A stretch of DNA of 64,000 nucleotides, from the NCBI GenBank assembly GCA_947359465.1, contig OX375873.1:44674437-44738436 (forward strand), given 5' to 3'. Shown here in pieces: positions 60,187 to 64,000 of this stretch. Source of the stretch: Metellina segmentata (lineage: Eukaryota > Arthropoda > Arachnida > Araneae > Tetragnathidae). Under the pieces are notes generated by a model. That model worked only from the letters and a program-made list of their open reading frames with translations. It was not told where the DNA came from and searched no databases. Numbering within the stretch: position 1 is the first letter of the stretch; the number at the start of each line of letters is the position of its first letter. The position numbers were made by a program, and so were the translations under genes.

Positions 60187-60456
60187 CTACTGTTTGGATG
60201 AAAGCTTCTCCATAGCACATGTCCAATATAATCGCACAATAACCCAAGGGAATTTTGTAACTAAATGTGTGGTAGGAATAAATCTATCCGGTATCAAAAC
60301 ATGAAATTCCACGTACCTATTTAATACGATGCTAACATGCACACCGAGGCAAGGCTGAGTGACATATATCAACTGATAGACCGTAATCCAAAAAAGCGTT
60401 GACACAAGAACAAGATCCTTCACTTCCAGCAGCAGCAGCGCGAAAAAAGAAATCAC
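60187..60456 (-). CDS. Hydrophobic small open frame, possible exon, unidentified
   Basis: An 89-codon minus frame starting MISFFALLLLEVKDLVLVST and continuing with a membrane-like stretch (LFWITVYQLIYVTQPCLG). A strong donor-like sequence, aatag|gtacgtgg, lies inside it (GT at 60315-60316), so only 60317-60456 might be coding. Directly upstream on this strand is the GC-rich module A1 (60530-60790), which could serve as a promoter. I recognise no family. Alternatively it is chance open sequence beside a transposon relic. Confidence 0.25.
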   Translation of the reverse strand: MISFFALLLLEVKDLVLVSTLFWITVYQLIYVTQPCLGVHVSIVLNRYVEFHVLIPDRFIPTTHLVTKFPWVIVRLYWTCAMEKLSSKQ

Positions 60457-60529
60457 ACCGCGAGAAGATATTCAGCGGCAGCCGTCAGCTGTCCAGCGTC
60501 GACGGATAAGGAAACCTCAACGCAGAATG

Positions 60530-60790
60530 TTGTAATCGGGACTTTTTCGCGCTCTCGCGTCGTAGGGTTTGAATACCGTCCTCCAATCGGCGAGCGCCGA
60601 GTCTGGGAATCGTACTTGCGGATGATTAGGCAGAACCAGTTATTAATGTTCAGACCGGGATTTGTTCGGCTAAAGAGCGAGATCGTTCCGTAAGTGGGTG
60701 TTTGGAGGGTTCCCTTTCGTTTCTGCTCTGCGCTGTAGTGTTCGTATTTGAATGTGTTTTTCGGTGACGAGGAATTTTTTAAAAGAAATC
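60530..60790 (-). repeat. Module A, copy 1 (GC-rich)
   Basis: Shares blocks with 61110-61320 and 62019-62260: ggcagaaccagttattaatg, ttcagaccgggatttgttcg, gggtttgaataccgtcctcc. CpG-rich, with the sequence ccaatcggcgagcgcc. It may be the end or control region of a transposon. Confidence 0.55.
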
Positions 60791-60859
60791 TTAGAACGAT
60801 TTTAGTCATCACATATATAAAAATAAAGTTCAGTTAAATCTTGAACATTTACATGGCGA

Positions 60860-61105
60860 GGAACAAATGTGTTGCGGATTTTTGAAGTTATTTAAAAACT
60901 GCTTAAAAGCCGCTACGTTAAGAACGTATTTGCACATAACATGTAACTTCCATCCTCATCAGACTAATCGGTACTTCCATCTGCTTCGCTATTGTTTAAG
61001 ACTGCATATGCGATCTCCGAATCTGTCAAGTGATTTACGACTGGCACGTTCTCGACAACACTTAAATAATCCTGAAGATTATTTTCCTGGAATTATTTTC
61101 CGGGA
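60860..61105 (-). pseudogene. Module B, copy 1: possible pogo/Tigger transposase tail
   Basis: The minus strand reads ENVPVVNHLTDSEIAYAVLN, then NSEADGSTD, a stop, then SDEDGS. An acidic tail with a PVVxxLTDxEI pattern is what the C-terminus of pogo/Tigger (CENP-B-like DDE) transposases looks like. The same sequence occurs at 61690-61971 and, frame-shifted, at 63567-63836. The catalytic domain is not present, so the family call is an inference. Confidence 0.45.
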
Positions 61106-61109
61106 CCGG

Positions 61110-61320
61110 TGGCGTGGTCTTGTAATCCAGTGTCTTGGAGGTTGTGGCTCTCGTATCAGTATTAGAATAATTTTGCTCTTGCGGATGAAAAGGGAGAATC
61201 AGTTTTTAATGTTCAGATTACGATTTGTTTCGTTCGAACAAAGACAGAGGTTCCTACGTGGTTGTATGTAGGGTTCCCTTCCGTTGCTTTGGACTGTAGC
61301 GTTGTCGTTTCAATATGTTT
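61110..61320 (-). repeat. Module A, copy 2
   Basis: Contains tcttgcggatgaaaagggag, aatcagtttttaatgttcag and attacgatttgtttcgttcg, matching module A copies 1 and 3. Confidence 0.5.
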
Positions 61321-61343
61321 GCTGATTGAAGTGTTCGAAATCC

Positions 61344-61388
61344 CCGGGGGTTGGAGAGCGTAAGCGAGCAGGTGGCGGAGCCCCCTAG
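61344..61388 (+). mobile_element. Helitron 3' end (terminal part only)
   Basis: gggggttggagagcgtaagc, gagcaggtggcggagc, CCCCCTAG then T. It matches the 3' ends at 16053, 23296 and 30982 (complement). Compared with module A copy 1 this piece is an insertion. No 5' TC end is visible nearby. Confidence 0.6.
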
Positions 61389-61689
61389 TTCTTAAAGACT
61401 TCTTAGAACGATCATCACTTGAACTCTCTGAGGGTTCACAAGGTACTTCCATTGGTTGAAAACGTCCCAAGAAACATTCTATTGGTCATGTGGATCCAAA
61501 CTGGTTAGAAGTAATGCACAGACTGAAGGTTGCAAAACGTATATATGCGTGTGTATCCCTCAGCTAGTTAAAAGATAAGGTACAGTTAAACATCGAAAAT
61601 ACGACATTAACGTGATCAGTAGAGTGCCGAATTTCTGAAACTTTCTAAAATTCCTTAGGCGTTAAGGCATAACACGTGTTTGTTTACGA

Positions 61690-61971
61690 CAGATTACTTT
61701 CACATCCTCATCAGACTTACCATTAGTTCCATCTACTTTGATATTATATAAAACATTTACTATATGCGATATCCGAATCTGGCTGATGATTTACGACTGG
61801 CACGTTCTCATCAACACTTAACCAATCCGAAAGAGAGTCTTCCCGGAATTTCAGATCAGTTTTAGAAGGTTTTGAGTAGTTAAACTTCTTCAATTCAAAA
61901 GTTTCTGAACAATCAATAATTACGGTACCTTCCAAATGATAGCCGTGTTGAAAGGGATATTTTTTAACCAT
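61690..61971 (-). pseudogene. Module B, copy 2: possible pogo/Tigger transposase tail
   Basis: Open for 75 codons from 61971: MVKKYPFQHGYHLEGTVIID at the start, LKFREDSLSDWLSVDENVPV, then VNHQPDSDIAYS. After a shift, VDGTNGKSDED follows. The order (acidic WLSVDENVPVxNHxxDSxIA) matches copy 1 and supports a common coding origin. Confidence 0.45.
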
Positions 61972-62018
61972 ATATAATTTAAAAACTCTTTAAAAAAAAA
62001 AGAACAATTTTAATATTG

Positions 62019-62260
62019 AAATCGGGACTTTTCATGCTTTTGCATAGCAGGGTTTGAGTACCGTCCACCAATCATTCGACATTTACACTTACGTACAACT
62101 AGGCGGAACCAATCATTAATGTTCAGTCTCCGATTTGTTTGGCTACAGAGTGAGGTCAATCCCAGCCGCACATTGGACCAGCATGTGACAAAACATAAGG
62201 AGCGCACATACGTACACATGCAAATTTCAGCCAATTTAGTGTCGTGGTAGCAATGTTATA
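62019..62260 (-). repeat. Module A, copy 3
   Basis: Contains aggcggaaccaatcattaat, gttcagtctccgatttgttt, gggtttgagtaccgtccacc. Aligns with copies 1 and 2. The stretch from 62261 to 62944 is AT-rich with nothing recognised. Confidence 0.55.
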
Positions 62261-62944
62261 AGCTGTAGCTAAACTTTTTGAGACCCTTGTCAAATGAGGC
62301 TAATGTCTCCATGTCTCAAACAAACTTTAAGTATGAAATAGGCTAATAAATAACCTTAATTTAATTAATTAATTTATGTTTACAGTTATAATTTTTCATT
62401 GGGGGGGGGAATTAATTATTGAACATTGATAATAACTAGCTTTGTTTGGTGCTCTTTCTTGAAATGTTTTTGAGAAGAGGGATTGGATACTTTGTCTGTT
62501 TTCTAAATAGAAACCCAATTGAAAGAGCTGAATGAAAGGAAGATTTGGTTTTTTTAAGTTTCGTTGAAGGGCATAAAAGTATTGATTTTACAGGTATGGC
62601 TATAGAAACAATTCTGTGAAAAATATTAAAGTGCGCTTGAAATTATAAAATATTTTTCAAAGAAAGACACTTTTTAATAGTTTTTTAATGCCAACTAGGG
62701 TGCCTTTTATTTAAGGACACCATTATATTTTGGAATAATTTTGAAATTATTTTTTACACGGTGTATATTTAATTAATGACAGTTAGCAATGCAGATTGGA
62801 AGTGTCATCGGACCTTTTTATCTAGTATATTAATGACAAAGAGGTTACTTTTAGGTAAACGATATTATGCGTTGTAACGAAATGCATTTCTGTCTGTAAC
62901 AGATCGACAGTATTTCCGGCACACGTGGTTTCAATAAAATATTA

Positions 62945-63290
62945 GTAATTTGGTAATTTTTAATTAACGTAGTACTAGAGCAACACAACGGGCTATTGAC
63001 GACGATCCAGGATCAATTCCCTAAGGGAAAGATCCGAGGACAACACCACGTAATTTTGCTCAGTGGTCAGATGACGAGACAACACCTCAGCTGCCACCCT
63101 ACTCTCTAAACTTCCACACCAACCCAAGTTGAGGACCGATAGATTTAAGGTGCACCAATCGCCTCTACACCATACGCTTAACAACATCCATGTACTCTCC
63201 CGGATTCGAACCAGGAACCTTCCTTAATAAGATGAGAAATCTATCATACAGCTCAATCTTGTTGACACCACGTGTGTTGTAACCATGAAA
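62945..63290 (-). repeat. Most complete tRNA-derived SINE of family A
   Basis: On the minus strand a tRNA-like head ends in a perfect Pol III B box, GGTTCGAATCC (63202-63212), followed by gggagagtacatgg. The body contains ggtgtggaagtttagagagt, ggtggcagctgaggtgttgt and acgtggtgttgtcctcggat. The 3' end reads cccgttgtgttgctctagta, ctacgttaattaaaaattac. This copy is the best reference for the other eight. No clear target duplication was found. Confidence 0.8.
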
Positions 63291-63566
63291 ATTCAAAAGC
63301 GCGATTTTCCTGTTCAAATAAAATGTGATCTATATTAACCGCCTCGTTTTCCTGATTTAACATCGCCTTCTTACATTTACATTTCTTCCGTGGATTATTA
63401 TTAAAGAAACTATTTTATGCTAATACACCGACAACAATTCCCCTGCTCAGGTACAACATTTGCATAGAAATTGGACAAATCAACACGAAAATTTGATCAA
63501 GAGTAATAAAATATGTGGGAAAAAAAGCCCGTATTTGCTGCTAGGACTAAAACGAGATGTCGCTTT

Positions 63567-63836
63567 TCAACCAAAACACCCGATCTTTACACCGAAATAA
63601 GTAATTTTCATCCTCATCCTTAGACTGATCGTTTGTTCCAATGCTTCACTATTATTTAAAACTGGATATGTAATCTCAAAAAATTTTCGATTGGCACATT
63701 CGCCTCCATATTTAACTAATCTTAGTGATAGCCTTCCTGGAATGTCAGATTGATTAGTTCTAGTAGATTTTTCGCTTTCTAAAAGTTCTTCAACCAAAAT
63801 TTTTTTGTCCTGAAACAAGGAACCCAGGACCATCAA
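63567..63836 (-). pseudogene. Module B, copy 3
   Basis: Open for about 90 codons: MVLGSLFQDKKILVEELLES, SDIPGRLSLRLVKYGGEC, PVLNNSEALEQ. At DNA level it aligns with copies 1 and 2 (for example vLNNSEA shared with copy 1), but in another frame in the middle, so indels have occurred. The hydrophobic start resembles a signal peptide; given the alignment I treat this as coincidence. The remaining 164 bases of the window have no feature. Confidence 0.4.
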
Positions 63837-64000
63837 AACTATAGTCGCAATGAAAAAGATATTTTTACTTCAAAGAAAATGTAAAAATTTTAAAGTAAAG
63901 TACTATTTAAATGTAACGATTGAATAAAATTTCTAAAAATCCGAAATATCTGAAGAAGTGCGGCATCTAAAGTTGCCGGTTTCTTGGAAGCAGGATACTC

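Noticed and set aside
63567..63836. A secreted peptide gene, because of a signal-peptide-like start
   Set aside because: DNA alignment with modules B1 and B2 shows a decayed common sequence whose conserved frame is a different one.

Overview
This is an AT-rich, gene-poor stretch of an animal genome, almost certainly an arthropod and most likely a spider. The inference rests on the transposon content: several Tc1/mariner transposases with C-termini such as NNGGYSGY and NNGGHTPY, a PIF/Harbinger HARBI1-like gene, hAT/ZMYM1-like remnants, a Ty3/gypsy element, Helitrons and tRNA-derived SINEs. I know this mix from orb-weaver assemblies, but no marker in the window fixes the species. There is no rRNA, no CRISPR array and no bacterial-style operon. 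Intact protein-coding sequence is scarce; I can defend only one host exon.

Layout. 0.3-3.9 kb is a nest of transposons. A dead Tc1 transposase is fused to a SINE. A second Tc1 gene is split by a 2,246-bp element that has ~280-330 bp terminal inverted repeats, a perfect 8-bp target duplication (ATGAGTAT) and a decayed gene of a widespread arthropod protein family for which I know no assigned function. 4.95-5.77 kb is a ~80-bp tandem array of about ten units. 6-9.1 kb has two GC-rich islands and a repeat family with a palindromic core (GACGAGATATCTCGTC). 9.5-16.5 kb holds hAT-like end fragments, SINEs, a complete SINE with target duplication, a ZMYM1-like hAT relic, a Helitron end and a 5'-truncated LINE tail. 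18.2-19.7 kb has two deleted Tc1/mariner elements side by side. 21.94-22.29 kb (minus strand) is the best host-gene candidate: a GC-rich exon with a good acceptor, a start codon and a good donor, so a first coding exon. The AT-rich DNA around it may be its intron and flank. 22.8-23.3 kb is a Helitron. Its sister at 30.98-31.46 kb sits between an A and a T inside a Harbinger transposase gene whose reading resumes on the far side. 32.8-34.2 kb is a nearly intact Tc1 element. 37.7-38.1 kb is a young 231-bp tandem duplication. 49.2-50.5 kb is a small, internally rearranged gypsy element inserted in a 92-bp tandem array. 52.7-53.1 kb is the second copy of the complete SINE. 55.3 kb is a long (TA)n tract. 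57.3 kb is a SINE whose 3' end has been amplified into a 32-bp tandem. 60.4-63.9 kb contains three diverged copies of a two-part module, probably relics of a pogo/Tigger-like element, with a Helitron end and a SINE between them.

Long stretches (about 12-14.5, 16.5-18.2, 23.5-30.6, 34.2-37.6, 40-49 and 53-60 kb) are AT-rich, with only short chance ORFs and nothing I can identify. The recurring biology is layered transposition: SINE into Tc1, long-TIR element into Tc1, Helitron into Harbinger, gypsy into a minisatellite.
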